Origin: an uncultured Prolixibacteraceae bacterium
GTDB taxonomy: Bacteria; Bacteroidota; Bacteroidia; Bacteroidales; Prolixibacteraceae
Assembly (NCBI GenBank): GCA_937915865.1
Contig: CALGIG010000011.1
Span: 1 to 64,000 of the forward strand
Direction: 5' to 3'
Length of the DNA stretch: 64,000 nt
A program made the position numbers and the translations under genes. The notes under the pieces were generated by a model, which searched no databases, had not been told where the DNA came from, and saw nothing but the letters and a program-made list of their open reading frames with translations. Below, piece by piece: positions 8,465 to 18,400 of this stretch; position 1 is the stretch's first letter, and each line of letters opens with the position of its first letter.

Positions 8465-10723
8465 TTAATTTGTCTCCATTATTTTTGATAAAGGTCTTTC
8501 GTTCATCTTCACTGCCCATTTTTTCTGGGCTTGTTCTCCCATGTTGAACTCGAGCGAACCGCCTTTTTGCAGGTCTTTGTATTTGACAAACGATTTGGCG
8601 TAAGGCTGTCCGTTTAAGGTGGCCGACTGGATGTAAATGTTTTTATCAGAAACGTAATTGGCCTTAATATCGAACTCTTTCCCATTGGGAAGGTGGAGCT
8701 TTGCACTTTTTACTGACGGGCTTCCAATCACGTAATAGTCCATACCGGGAGTAACCGGGTAGAACCCAAGCGAACTGAAAATATACCAGGCCGACATCTG
8801 GCCGCAGTCGTCGTTGCCGCAAAGCCCGTCGCGCCCGCTTTTGTATAATGTCGTTTTTATTTGGTTAACAATTTCCTGCCCTTTCCAGGGTTGTCCGGCA
8901 AAGTTGTAGAGATAGGCGATGTGGTGACTGGGTTCGTTGCCATGTGCATACTGACCAATCAGCCCGGTAACGTCCCATGCCCGTTCGTTGTCGATGGTTG
9001 GGGCAGTATGGAAAAGCGTGTCGAGCTTGGCGCAGAACTTCTCGTCGCCGCCCATCAGTTCGATCAGGTCGCTCACATCCTGAGGTACATAAAACGAGTA
9101 TTGCCACGAGTTTCCCTCGGTAAAATCGCCCCTGTTTAATATTGAAACCGATTTCGGATCAAATGGCGAAACCCAGTTTCCGTCGGCCTTTTTGCCGCGC
9201 ATAAAGCCAGTCGAAGCATCGAACTGGTTCTGGAACAGTTTGGCCCGTTTGGTGAAATAGGCGTTGTCGTCCATCTTCCACAGTTTGCGAGAAACCTGGG
9301 CCAGGCACCAGTCGTCGTAAGCGTATTCGAGTACTTTCGATACCGAGTTGGCTTCCAGTTCGCTGGGGATGTACCCGTATTTTTTCAGGTAGCCCACGCC
9401 GCGGCTATCGTCCATCGCGCTTTTCTTCATGGCTTCGTAGGCCAGTTCGTAGCTAAAGCCCTGCTGGTCTTGCATAATGGCTTCGGAAATCAACGGGATC
9501 GAGTGGTAGCCGATCATGCAATACGTTTCGTTCGAGCCGTATTCGTTGATGGGCAACTGGCCAATTTGGTTGTAGCGTTCGATCATCGAGTTGATGAACC
9601 GGATATTTTTATCGGGATAAAACAAGGCGAAGAGTGGGTGTGTTGCCCTGTAAGTGTCCCACAGCGAGAAATTGGTATAAAGGTCGCCGGTAGTGCTTTT
9701 ATTCGTTTCGCCATCCCAGCCCCGGTACGAACCGTCGAGGTCGGTTACCAGGTTGGGCGAAACCAGGCAATGGTAAAGCGCTGTGTAGAATATTTTCTTT
9801 TGGTCATCGGTAACGGTCTGGACATCAATTTTCGAGAGGTATTCGTTCCATGTTTTCAGGGCCGAAGCAGCAATGGCATCAAAGTTCCAGCCTGTAATTT
9901 CGCCGTCGAGGTTTTTCATGGCGCCTTCTTCGCTGGCTGTCGAAAGTCCCACTTTTACAAGTATTTTCTCGTCTTTATTGGTTTTAAACTGAAGAAAAAC
10001 TTTGCATGCTTTTCCTGAAAGGTCTTTCTCTTCGGCTTTTTCACCGTCGATAAACGAAATGGCTTTATCGAACGGTTTCGAGAAACGGGCGCAGAAGTAG
10101 ATGTGCTGGTCTTTGATGAAGCCGCTCGAATGGCGGTAGCCAGTGATGGTTTGGTTGTCAACCACTTTCATCGAGCTTTCCACGGTCACATCCTCCATCC
10201 CGTGGTCAAGGTCGATGATCATCCCGGCCTGCACGCTTTTGGGATAGGTGTAGCGGTGAAACCCGGCGCGTAGAGTTGCCGTCATTTCAGCGAAAATGTT
10301 GTATTTGTCCAGCTTCACCGAGTAATAGCCCGGCTTGGCAGTTTCGGTCGAGTGGGAATAGGGTGAGCGAAATCCCGACCCGGGTTTGTCGTCGGTGCCG
10401 GGATCGAATTGTGGTTCGCCTGTAACGGGCATGATCAGGATGTCGCCCATGTCGCACGCCCCGGTACCGCTCAGGTGGGTGTGCGAAAAACCGATGATCG
10501 ATTTATCGTCGGAATGGTAGCCCGAACAATGTTCCCAGCCTTTTATGCCGGTGTCGGGGCCAACCTGTACTAAGGCAAATGGAGTAGTAGCGGCAGGGTA
10601 GGTGTGGCCTACGGTGGCTGTCCCGATAAACGGATCGACAAAACTGGTAAAATCCTGTGATTGAGCGGTTACCGAGCCGATTACAAAGGCGAGTAAGCCG
10701 ATGGTTGATTTTAGTGTTTTCAT
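8465..10723 (-). CDS. GH92 exo-alpha-mannosidase
   Basis: A 752-residue, full-length GH92 enzyme with a Sec signal peptide (cleavage near AQSQ, about residue 20). It shows all the family marks: FVDPFIGTATVGHTYP, PFALVQVGPDT, GFSHTHLSGTGACDMGDI, the catalytic-acid motif FTEGNSWQYSFYVPQD (E536), the Ca/substrate segment HGNEPSHHIAYLYN (594 onward) and GNDDCGQMSAWYIFSSLGFYPV (Asp638-639). GH92 enzymes use Ca2+ and inverting chemistry to remove terminal alpha-linked mannose. It lies downstream of the GH36 gene in the PUL, in the same direction. It is the catalytically complete counterpart of the diverged GH92 lipoprotein at 524-2785. Linkage specificity cannot be read from sequence alone. Confidence 0.96.
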   Translation of the reverse strand: MKTLKSTIGLLAFVIGSVTAQSQDFTSFVDPFIGTATVGHTYPAATTPFALVQVGPDTGIKGWEHCSGYHSDDKSIIGFSHTHLSGTGACDMGDILIMPVTGEPQFDPGTDDKPGSGFRSPYSHSTETAKPGYYSVKLDKYNIFAEMTATLRAGFHRYTYPKSVQAGMIIDLDHGMEDVTVESSMKVVDNQTITGYRHSSGFIKDQHIYFCARFSKPFDKAISFIDGEKAEEKDLSGKACKVFLQFKTNKDEKILVKVGLSTASEEGAMKNLDGEITGWNFDAIAASALKTWNEYLSKIDVQTVTDDQKKIFYTALYHCLVSPNLVTDLDGSYRGWDGETNKSTTGDLYTNFSLWDTYRATHPLFALFYPDKNIRFINSMIERYNQIGQLPINEYGSNETYCMIGYHSIPLISEAIMQDQQGFSYELAYEAMKKSAMDDSRGVGYLKKYGYIPSELEANSVSKVLEYAYDDWCLAQVSRKLWKMDDNAYFTKRAKLFQNQFDASTGFMRGKKADGNWVSPFDPKSVSILNRGDFTEGNSWQYSFYVPQDVSDLIELMGGDEKFCAKLDTLFHTAPTIDNERAWDVTGLIGQYAHGNEPSHHIAYLYNFAGQPWKGQEIVNQIKTTLYKSGRDGLCGNDDCGQMSAWYIFSSLGFYPVTPGMDYYVIGSPSVKSAKLHLPNGKEFDIKANYVSDKNIYIQSATLNGQPYAKSFVKYKDLQKGGSLEFNMGEQAQKKWAVKMNERPLSKIMETN

Positions 10724-10868
10724 GTGTGTAAATTTTTGTTTAACGCCTTAAAATCTGCGTATTAACATTTTCTTTTAGTCGAATAATCCAACGCATGGAA
10801 TAGCCATTTGTACATTTTCGGTTTGTATGAGCGTATGCTCTTATGGCTATTTCATTTGTTTAAGTTTA

Positions 10869-11037
10869 GAAGCCCTAAGCCCCCTCCAAACCTTCCCCGA
10901 AGGGTGAGGCTTTGTGTACTGCAAATTCTGAAGGAATGCTCTTTAACGAACATATTTCAGAATCTTTGCTAACCAAGCTCTCCTCTCTTTTTGGAGAGAG
11001 CCTGTTCCGGTGTGCCGGAAGGCTGGGGGTGAGGCTT
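10869..11037. mobile_element. MITE-like palindromic element, copy B
   Basis: It fills most of the 315-base gap between the GH36 and GH92 genes. It starts AAGCCCTAAGCCCCCTCC and ends GGGGGTGAGGCTT, with internal hairpins CTCTCC/GGAGAG and TTCCGG-TGTG-CCGGAA. The core GCAAATTCTGAAGGAATG matches the core of copy A at 5764-5900. The rest of the gap (10724-10868) is AT-rich leader DNA where I see nothing else. Confidence 0.5.
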
Positions 11038-11038
11038 A

Positions 11039-13549
11039 TTAATTGATTTTCTTGTATTTAATTACTTTCGATTCTAATTTCTCCAAATTTACTTTTAACT
11101 TTTCTAGTTGTTCTCCCTGAACCGTTGTTTGAACTCCTGCATCAATTTCGGTAACCTTGTACTTCGCCTGCGGGTCGATGGCCTGAAGTGCAAATTCGCC
11201 CTTGGTGTATGGGGCATTAGCCCTTCTGAAGCAAATCACACAGCCTTCTCCTTTTTCGGGCGAATCGTATTGCAACGCCACCCAAGCCTTGTCGTTAAGA
11301 CTAAAATCAGTTAGTGGATAATAGTCGCAGACCATCAGGTAGTTGTACGATTTCATATCGTCCCAAACCTGTTTTAGTTTGTCTGAAGGCACTTCAGTCA
11401 ACATATCCGGTTTGGGTGTACCGATCGAAAAAACTACGGAAGTTGTTGTCAGACTGCGATCTTTGTATTTGTTGTAAGTAACCCCTTGTCCTACCGATTG
11501 GTAGGGTAGGTAGTAACTCAGTCCGTAAGTATGATTCTGGCTTGCTTCGTACAAATCGGGATATACTTCACAATTATAATCCGACCGCCAGAGCGGAACG
11601 GAGCGTTTGCAGGCTTCGTAGTCGATGCGGCGGCCTCCGCTGGCGCAATTGTCGATCAGTAAGCCGGGTTTTCGCTTTATGAGCTGATCCCAGAAGTAGT
11701 AAAGCCCTTCGATATAACGGATTTCGGTGATCCCGGTGCGTCCCGGTTCGTCGGTTAACTTCCAGAGTACGCCCGGGTCGATGTTGTAGTCGTTCCGGTA
11801 AATATCAACATTCCAGTCGATCAGTTCTTTCGAAATTAAGTCGGTGATGTACTTCAATGCCTGAGGGTTGCCCAGGTTATACAACCCAACTTCCTTGTCG
11901 TTCTGCCGGATGACCCATTCCGGGTGGTTTTTCGATAGGTCGCAACCTGGTGAAACCGATTCGGGGTCGAACCACAACAGGAATTTCAGCCCGTTTTTGT
12001 GGGCTTCGTCGGCCAGGACTTTCAGGCCATTCGGGAACTTTTTGGGGTCGGGGTACCAGTTTCCGCGGCAACGGTCCCACGATTCGCCTTCGTTTCCGGC
12101 ATACCAACCGGCATCGAGCCAATACACTTCAACGCCCGAATTGGCAATTTTGCGGATGTAGTCGGTCTGGTTGCGTTCGTTCACGGTTTCGAGCGCCGAC
12201 GAACCTCCGCTCATGGCCAACACCACGGGTTCTTTTCCCTGGAATTTTGGTGCTATCATATCGCGCATGTATCTACGGAACAAGTTATTGCCGCGTAAAG
12301 GGTCGTTTCCTTCCCAGTAAAGCAAACAAACCGAAGGGGTGCTGATTTCTTCGCCCGGTTTCAGGTAGAGGCATAAATTTGTCATACCTGCCTGCATCAC
12401 AACGTTGTTGGCACTGGGAAACGAGAAGTTGGCCTGCCAGTCGCCCGACCAGCCCAGGGCAGTAACCAACCCGCTACCGTGGTATTCGAGGTTCCAGAAT
12501 GGCAGATAAGCCTCGCTCGACCGCCCGTTGTGCGATTTGATCGGGAAGTTTTGTTCCAGATCGAGCTGGTAATGGATGGGCATAAAGTCGTACCGCGAAT
12601 TGTTACTGCCCTTGTTGCAGTGAATAAACGCCGGGCTATAAGGCGATTGGTTGGGGTAAAGCCAAACCGGTTCGCTCACGGTGGCATCGAGCGATTCAAC
12701 TTTTTCGAGTACCGGGCTGTTGCGGGCACTTGTATTTTTAAAGGAAAGTTTCCATTCGATGGCCGGATGGTTGGTGTATTCGGTCAACAGGCAATGAACT
12801 TCGAATGTTTGATCGGGTTTTACCCATTTTATTTTATGGATTGTTCGCCCAATAGCCATACTGTCGGATGAGCTGTATTTCCAGTTGCAGAGGAAATTGC
12901 GCGACGATTGGCCATCGAGTGTAAACGAGAAGGGAAGTGATTGCAAAACCGAGGTTTTATAGATGTATTCATCGAGATAAACCGGTTTGTCTTTCCCGTA
13001 AACTACGCGGGCATTGGCCCAGTCGGCGTGGCCCAGGTTGTTGCGTTGGCCGGCTGAACGCACTTTTAGATAAAAATCGGTTGCTCCGCTGAGAGGCACG
13101 TCAATCGCAACAGGTTGTTCTCCAACGGCAAGCGGGTTCGATTGCCATAGTACTTTATTCCCCGATTCGATGCTGAAAATAACTTTAAAAAGCGCCCGTC
13201 CGTTGGTTTGAGGGTTATTGTCGAGACCAATTTCGGCCTGGAAACGGTCAGCTGGTTTGGGCAGGTGAACAAGGATTGTGCTGGCCGCATGTACCCCAAT
13301 TCCTTTGTTGTATATTTTGTCACCAATGGTTATCTGCTTGTTGATGTACGATTTGTTGATGTTAAGATGCCCATAAGTTTGCTCAATTTGGGTAATGGTT
13401 CCCTGAGGCTTTTTAATCCCGAAGCATCTCTGTGCAATTTCACCGGGGAACGATAATTCGGTTTGTGTAGGAAGGTATGGCTTTTCGTTTTGTGTAAATG
13501 CAGATAAAATATTGATTATAAATAATATGGTGGTAATTGTTTTTTTCAT
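11039..13549 (-). CDS. NPCBM + GH36-type alpha-galactosidase
   Basis: An 836-residue secreted enzyme. A signal peptide (residues 1-19) is followed by an NPCBM-type carbohydrate-binding domain at about 45-185 (IYNKGIGVHAASTILVHLP, ADRFQAEIGLDNN, then FYLKVRSAG). An N-terminal beta-supersandwich and a (beta/alpha)8 catalytic domain of clan GH-D follow. Catalytic signatures are EVYWLDAGWY, the nucleophile in DIYRNDYN (D587), SGGRRIDYEA, and the acid/base in PLWRSDYNC (D657). GH36 enzymes release terminal alpha-galactose by a retaining mechanism. The Lys usually preceding the nucleophile (KWD/KxD) is replaced (RND), so specificity may be shifted. It is the first enzyme gene after susD, which suggests that it trims side chains of the polymer imported by the SusCD pair. 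Confidence 0.88.
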   Translation of the reverse strand: MKKTITTILFIINILSAFTQNEKPYLPTQTELSFPGEIAQRCFGIKKPQGTITQIEQTYGHLNINKSYINKQITIGDKIYNKGIGVHAASTILVHLPKPADRFQAEIGLDNNPQTNGRALFKVIFSIESGNKVLWQSNPLAVGEQPVAIDVPLSGATDFYLKVRSAGQRNNLGHADWANARVVYGKDKPVYLDEYIYKTSVLQSLPFSFTLDGQSSRNFLCNWKYSSSDSMAIGRTIHKIKWVKPDQTFEVHCLLTEYTNHPAIEWKLSFKNTSARNSPVLEKVESLDATVSEPVWLYPNQSPYSPAFIHCNKGSNNSRYDFMPIHYQLDLEQNFPIKSHNGRSSEAYLPFWNLEYHGSGLVTALGWSGDWQANFSFPSANNVVMQAGMTNLCLYLKPGEEISTPSVCLLYWEGNDPLRGNNLFRRYMRDMIAPKFQGKEPVVLAMSGGSSALETVNERNQTDYIRKIANSGVEVYWLDAGWYAGNEGESWDRCRGNWYPDPKKFPNGLKVLADEAHKNGLKFLLWFDPESVSPGCDLSKNHPEWVIRQNDKEVGLYNLGNPQALKYITDLISKELIDWNVDIYRNDYNIDPGVLWKLTDEPGRTGITEIRYIEGLYYFWDQLIKRKPGLLIDNCASGGRRIDYEACKRSVPLWRSDYNCEVYPDLYEASQNHTYGLSYYLPYQSVGQGVTYNKYKDRSLTTTSVVFSIGTPKPDMLTEVPSDKLKQVWDDMKSYNYLMVCDYYPLTDFSLNDKAWVALQYDSPEKGEGCVICFRRANAPYTKGEFALQAIDPQAKYKVTEIDAGVQTTVQGEQLEKLKVNLEKLESKVIKYKKIN

Positions 13550-13623
13550 GGATTAGGTACTGGGTTCGGTTGAAAATGAGTAATTCCAACTAAAAATTAG
13601 GAATCTATTTCTTGTATTAAACA

Positions 13624-13751
13624 CGGGGCTGTCCTGGATTTACATTTAAACACAAAAACTCAGAATCACAAAGTAGATCGGACTGTTTAGCCTGCAAAAT
13701 TTCTTCGTGTCGTCGTGTCTTGGTGTTTGAACTTTTTTCTGGACAGCCCCG
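13624..13751. mobile_element. MITE-like palindromic element, copy C
   Basis: A 128-base unit bounded by perfect 11-bp inverted ends CGGGGCTGTCC (13624-13634) and GGACAGCCCCG (13741-13751). The interior is CACAAAAACTCAGAATCACA on one side and TCGTGTCTTGGTGTTTGA on the other. It lies in the 290-base gap between susD and the GH36 gene. It differs from copies A and B, so it is a second family. The rest of the gap shows nothing recognisable. Confidence 0.55.
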
Positions 13752-13839
13752 CTTGTTTTAAACAATCAAATGTAATCCAATGGAAATGAGATCGGTATTG
13801 ATGTTTGTTGCAATACCGACCTCGGTTTCTGTTATTGGT

Positions 13840-15444
13840 TTAATATCCCGGATTCTGTGTGAGCAGCGGGTTAATATCAATTTGTTGCTTGGGAACTGGA
13901 AGTACACGGTGACGAACATCAGCATCGGTTTTTACACCCCATTTGTCTTCCCATTTCCCGAAACGGATCAGGTCGTTGCGACGCCATCCTTCGAAGCAAA
14001 GTTCACGGGCACGTTCGTCGAGCAAACCATTCAGGTCGATCGAGGTAAACTGCGAAGCTTTAGCCCTGGCGCGTACCTGGTTGACCAGCGAAAGTGCTGT
14101 TTGTCCCATGGTGGCAGTTCCTCCGCGTAAAATAGCTTCAGCTTTCATCAGCAGTACATCGGCATAACGGAGTACCGCCTGATCGTTGCTCTGGTCGCGG
14201 GTTGGCGAGGTTTTGTCGGGATAAAACTTGTTGCAACGGTATCCTTGTTCCCATCCTAGATCATCATCGCCGGTATCGAATTTTTCTAAACTGCGGAACT
14301 CAACATTCCGGGTAAATTCCAATTGGTAAGTATAAGTTCCTTTAGGGTTATCGCCGCTATAACGTGCATCGTAACCTTTATTGGTGGTGGTGATCATAAT
14401 AGGTGTGCCATCTGTATTGTACTGTTTCCCTGTTAACCAGATTTGCTGGCGAACATCGGTGGCATCAATGGTAAATTTATCGTAGAATTCAGGCCAGGTT
14501 CTTATGCAACCAGATGGAGTAAATGGCAAGGCATATTTTGTCTTAAGGTACTTGTGCAACCAATATCGAGCCGGGTAATTGAGGGTAATGTTGTTTCCAT
14601 CATAAATAGCTTCAAATAAGAACTCTGTAATTTGAGGGCCGTTATCCGGATAAAACATTTTAATGTAATCAGAATACAGGGAAATTGTTCCTTTTTGAGC
14701 CTCTGTAATCACTGCGTCGCAGGCAGCGATGGCATCGTTGTAGGTACCGGTTTTACCTGCATAAATAGGGGCATTCAGGTAAAGTTTTGCCAGCAAAGCA
14801 TAAGCCATCCATTTGGTCGGGCGGCCATAAGTGGTGGTTCCGGTAGTTCCGCTTAAATCAGGAATAGCAGCTTTTAATTCCGATTCGATGAAGTTGTAAA
14901 CAGTAGCTCTTGATTCACGTCCTGTTGATGGTGTATCAGGTCCAAAAGTCGTTACTAATGGAACATCTCCCCACATGTCAATGGCCAGGAAGTAATAGTA
15001 TGCCCGCATTGCACGTATTTCAGCAATGGCTGTCTTTTTAAAAGCCGATTCTTCGGCTGCTTCGAATAAAGGAAGTAAACTGTTGGCTTTACTAATACCT
15101 CCAAAGCAACATTGCCAGGCTTCGTTAATAAATCTGGAATCGGTAGCCCAGGTGTGTAAATGGTCGTTCACATAACGGGCAGCGTCGTACCAGTTTCCGC
15201 CGTTTGCTGTAAGAACCATTCCATCAGCTGTATTTTCCTGGCAGAACCAAAGTCCTTGCATGAAGTACTGGCTGAGGTTGGTAAAAAGTGGCCCCTCAAG
15301 GGTAATGAAATCATTCTGAGTACGAGGAAATGTATCCGGGGTGATCTCTGAAACTACCGGTGCATCAAGATCGGTACACGCGGTAATCAGTAATAAGGCA
15401 AAACCTACTGTTGCTATAAAGTTTTTATATGTATTCTTTTTCAT
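13840..15444 (-). CDS. SusD/RagB-family glycan-binding lipoprotein
   Basis: A 534-residue surface lipoprotein of the SusD family. The lipobox is LLLITAC (Cys23), followed by TDLD. An acidic residue soon after the Cys is compatible with surface export. Family motifs include the TPR-rich region AIAEIRAMRAYYYFLAIDMWGDVPLVT, RPTKWMAYALLAKLYLNA, the late VLRYADVLLMKAEAIL and the C-terminal LDERARELCFEGWRRNDLIRFGKW. SusD acts as the lid of the SusC transporter and captures oligosaccharide at the cell surface. It follows susC by 27 bases, the normal order and spacing. The bound glycan cannot be read from sequence. Confidence 0.97.
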   Translation of the reverse strand: MKKNTYKNFIATVGFALLLITACTDLDAPVVSEITPDTFPRTQNDFITLEGPLFTNLSQYFMQGLWFCQENTADGMVLTANGGNWYDAARYVNDHLHTWATDSRFINEAWQCCFGGISKANSLLPLFEAAEESAFKKTAIAEIRAMRAYYYFLAIDMWGDVPLVTTFGPDTPSTGRESRATVYNFIESELKAAIPDLSGTTGTTTYGRPTKWMAYALLAKLYLNAPIYAGKTGTYNDAIAACDAVITEAQKGTISLYSDYIKMFYPDNGPQITEFLFEAIYDGNNITLNYPARYWLHKYLKTKYALPFTPSGCIRTWPEFYDKFTIDATDVRQQIWLTGKQYNTDGTPIMITTTNKGYDARYSGDNPKGTYTYQLEFTRNVEFRSLEKFDTGDDDLGWEQGYRCNKFYPDKTSPTRDQSNDQAVLRYADVLLMKAEAILRGGTATMGQTALSLVNQVRARAKASQFTSIDLNGLLDERARELCFEGWRRNDLIRFGKWEDKWGVKTDADVRHRVLPVPKQQIDINPLLTQNPGY

Positions 15445-15471
15445 ATTCTGTCATTTAATAGTTTCTACATG

Positions 15472-18400
15472 CTAAAAATCAACGTTTACCCCAAACAGGA
15501 ACGTCCTGGTCTTAGGATAGAAGTTTTCATTGTCAATTCCTGGGGTCATCCCGCCCATATAGACTTCAGGGTCTAAGCCTTTGTACCCGGTAATCACAAA
15601 TACATTGTTTGCAGTTGTATATACTTTCAGGTTTTTAACAGCTAGAGTTTTAGGTAATTTAAATGTATAAGCTAAAGTGACGTTGTCTAAACGGATATAA
15701 TCCCCTTTTTCGAGGTATAAGTCCGATGAATAATGAATACGGTCATCGTTGATTGGCACCTCTGTTATCCATTTGGGCATATTGTAATGGGTAGCCTCAG
15801 CCGGGTAGGTCAAGTCGGCATAAGTCGTATTCAATATCTTATTGCCAGTAACAAAACGGAATAACATATCGAGGCTGAAGTTTTTGTAATACAATGTATT
15901 GCTCCATCCTCCTGTAGCTTTAGGCTGAGCGTTTCCTTCGTAAAAATGGTCGTCGGCCCCTGGATTTAGGGTCAGGCTTCCATCAGCCTTGTAATACTGT
16001 GATACATTAGAACTGTTACGTCCTGCATATTTCCAAATGTAAAATTGGCCGATTGGATGTCCTTCCTGAATGATTTGTACGGTGTTGCCCGACTGTCCGT
16101 GTTCGCCGACACCAGCTGTTTTTATATAATCCAAATGGAAGTTATCATTCGATAGTTTCTTGAGGTTATTATGGTTGAATGAGATGTTGAATGTGGTGTT
16201 CCAGCTAAAATCATGGGTTTTAACAGGAATGGCCGTTAATGATACTTCCCAGCCTTTGTTTTCCATTTGCCCTACATTGGCAAACAACGAACTAACATAG
16301 TACTGGGCGGCCGGTACCGAATACGAATAAAGCATGTCTTTAGTTAGTTTGTCGTACCATTCAACGGTACCACTAATCCGGCCTTTTAATACCGAAAAAT
16401 CGATTCCGGCATTTAACATGCCAGTACTTTCCCATTTCAGATTCGGGTTTTCGTTCTGGGTAGGAGTAATCGAATTTATAAAGGAAGCGTTGTAGTAAAA
16501 TTTACTTCCGGTAGCATAACGTAATTTTGAGATCAGCGGATCGAAACCTAATGTATTACCACTTATGCCATAACCAACACGTAATTTGAGGTTGTCGAAA
16601 ATATGCTGGTTTTTCATAAATGATTCTTCTAATACGCGCCATCCAATAGATGCCGAAGGAAAAGTTCCCCAGCGATTATTTTTCCCAAAAGCCGATGAGC
16701 CATCGCGGCGAACCGTAGCCTGGAGTAAATATTTGTTTGCAAATGTGTAATTTAAACGGGCATATCCTGAAATCATACGCAAGGTTTGAATGGCAGTTGT
16801 TCCATAATCAACAACATAGCCCGAAGCGCCACTCCCCATTCCCAGGTTATTGTAACTAATAGCATCGGAGATGAAATTTTTGTTTGCTGACTGAAATCCG
16901 TCACCGTTTACATTTTCCTGCCATGAATATCCAGCTAATAACTTGAATTCGTGTTTGTTAATGGTTTTGTTGTAAGAAAGGAAAGTTTCTAATAACTTCA
17001 TGTTGTATTCATAAGAGTTTCGGAGGGCATAACCATTATACCCCTGGAATAAAGATGATTCTTTTCCATAGTAGAATTTCCCTGAATTTTGTGAGGTTTT
17101 ATAAGTTCCGTTTATCTCGTAGTCGAGTCCTTTCATTACATTGAACTGGATTTGAGCTGTCCCCTGTATGTTTTTGTATCTTCCGGCAGCATCGTTTTGT
17201 TCCAGTAACGCTACTGGATTCTTCGCGCTGGGGTGAGAGAAATTCTCATTGTATTTTCCGGTGGTGGCATCCTTGATACTTACGGTTGGCATATAAGTAA
17301 TCATATTAAACAGGAAATCGCGGAACCCGCTCAATGATGCAGGGTCGTAATTTGTTGACGGAATGTATTCGTTGTCCGAAACATTCGAGGTAAAAGTGAA
17401 CCCGACTTTCAGCCTGTCGTTAAATGCTTTTTGTTTCACATTGGCCATAAACGAAAGGCCTTTGGTGCTTGTTTCTTTTATAACTCCTTCCACTTCTTTG
17501 TAAGTTGCGCTGGCAAAATAGGTGGTTTTGTTGGTACCTCCTCCAATCGAGAGGTTGTTGTTGTGGGTAATTCCCAGACGGGTACATTCTTTAAACCAGT
17601 CGGTATTAACATTGTCTTCGTCTTCGGGCGATACACTTAGGTTGTTCGCATTCAGATATGCCCTGTATTCGTCGCCATTCATCATGTCAATTTTCTTAGC
17701 TACAGATTCGACACCAACATAAGCATTATACGATATTCTTGAGCTGCCTTCGTCTCCTCGTTTGGTGGTAACTATGATAACGCCATTGGCGGCTTTCGAA
17801 CCGTAAATAGCAGTTGCAGAGGCATCACGGAGAATATCAATTGAAACTACGTCATCCATTGAACTGATTGCACCGCCAGGTACACCGTCAACAACATAAA
17901 GCGGTTGCTGGGCTTCACCCGTGCGCAGGGTCGACGGGCCACGGAGCATTATAGCGGTTGCACCAGTTGGGCTACCGTCCTTGGTGATGTTCAATCCCGG
18001 AACTTTACCCTGCAACAACTGCATCATGTCGGTGTGTGCGCCCTGGTTAAAATCTTTCGAGTTGACTGTTGTGATCGAACTGGTCAGGTCTTTCTTTTTG
18101 GTGGCGCCGTAACCAACAGCAACTACCTCATCAAGAGCGATGTTCTCTTCTTCCATTTTTACATTAATGGTTGTTTTACCCGCTACTTTTTCTTCAAGGG
18201 TTTTCATCCCCACAAATGTAAAAATGAGTGTACCCTCTGCCGGGACATTTGATAGACTGTAATTTCCTTCTGCATTCGAGATTGTACCTGTGGTACTTCC
18301 TTTTACAGAAATAGATACCCCAGGGATTGGAGCACCACTGGAATCGGTTATCTTCCCTTTTATGCTTTTGGCGGGTTGTTCCGATGAGAATTTTTCATCT

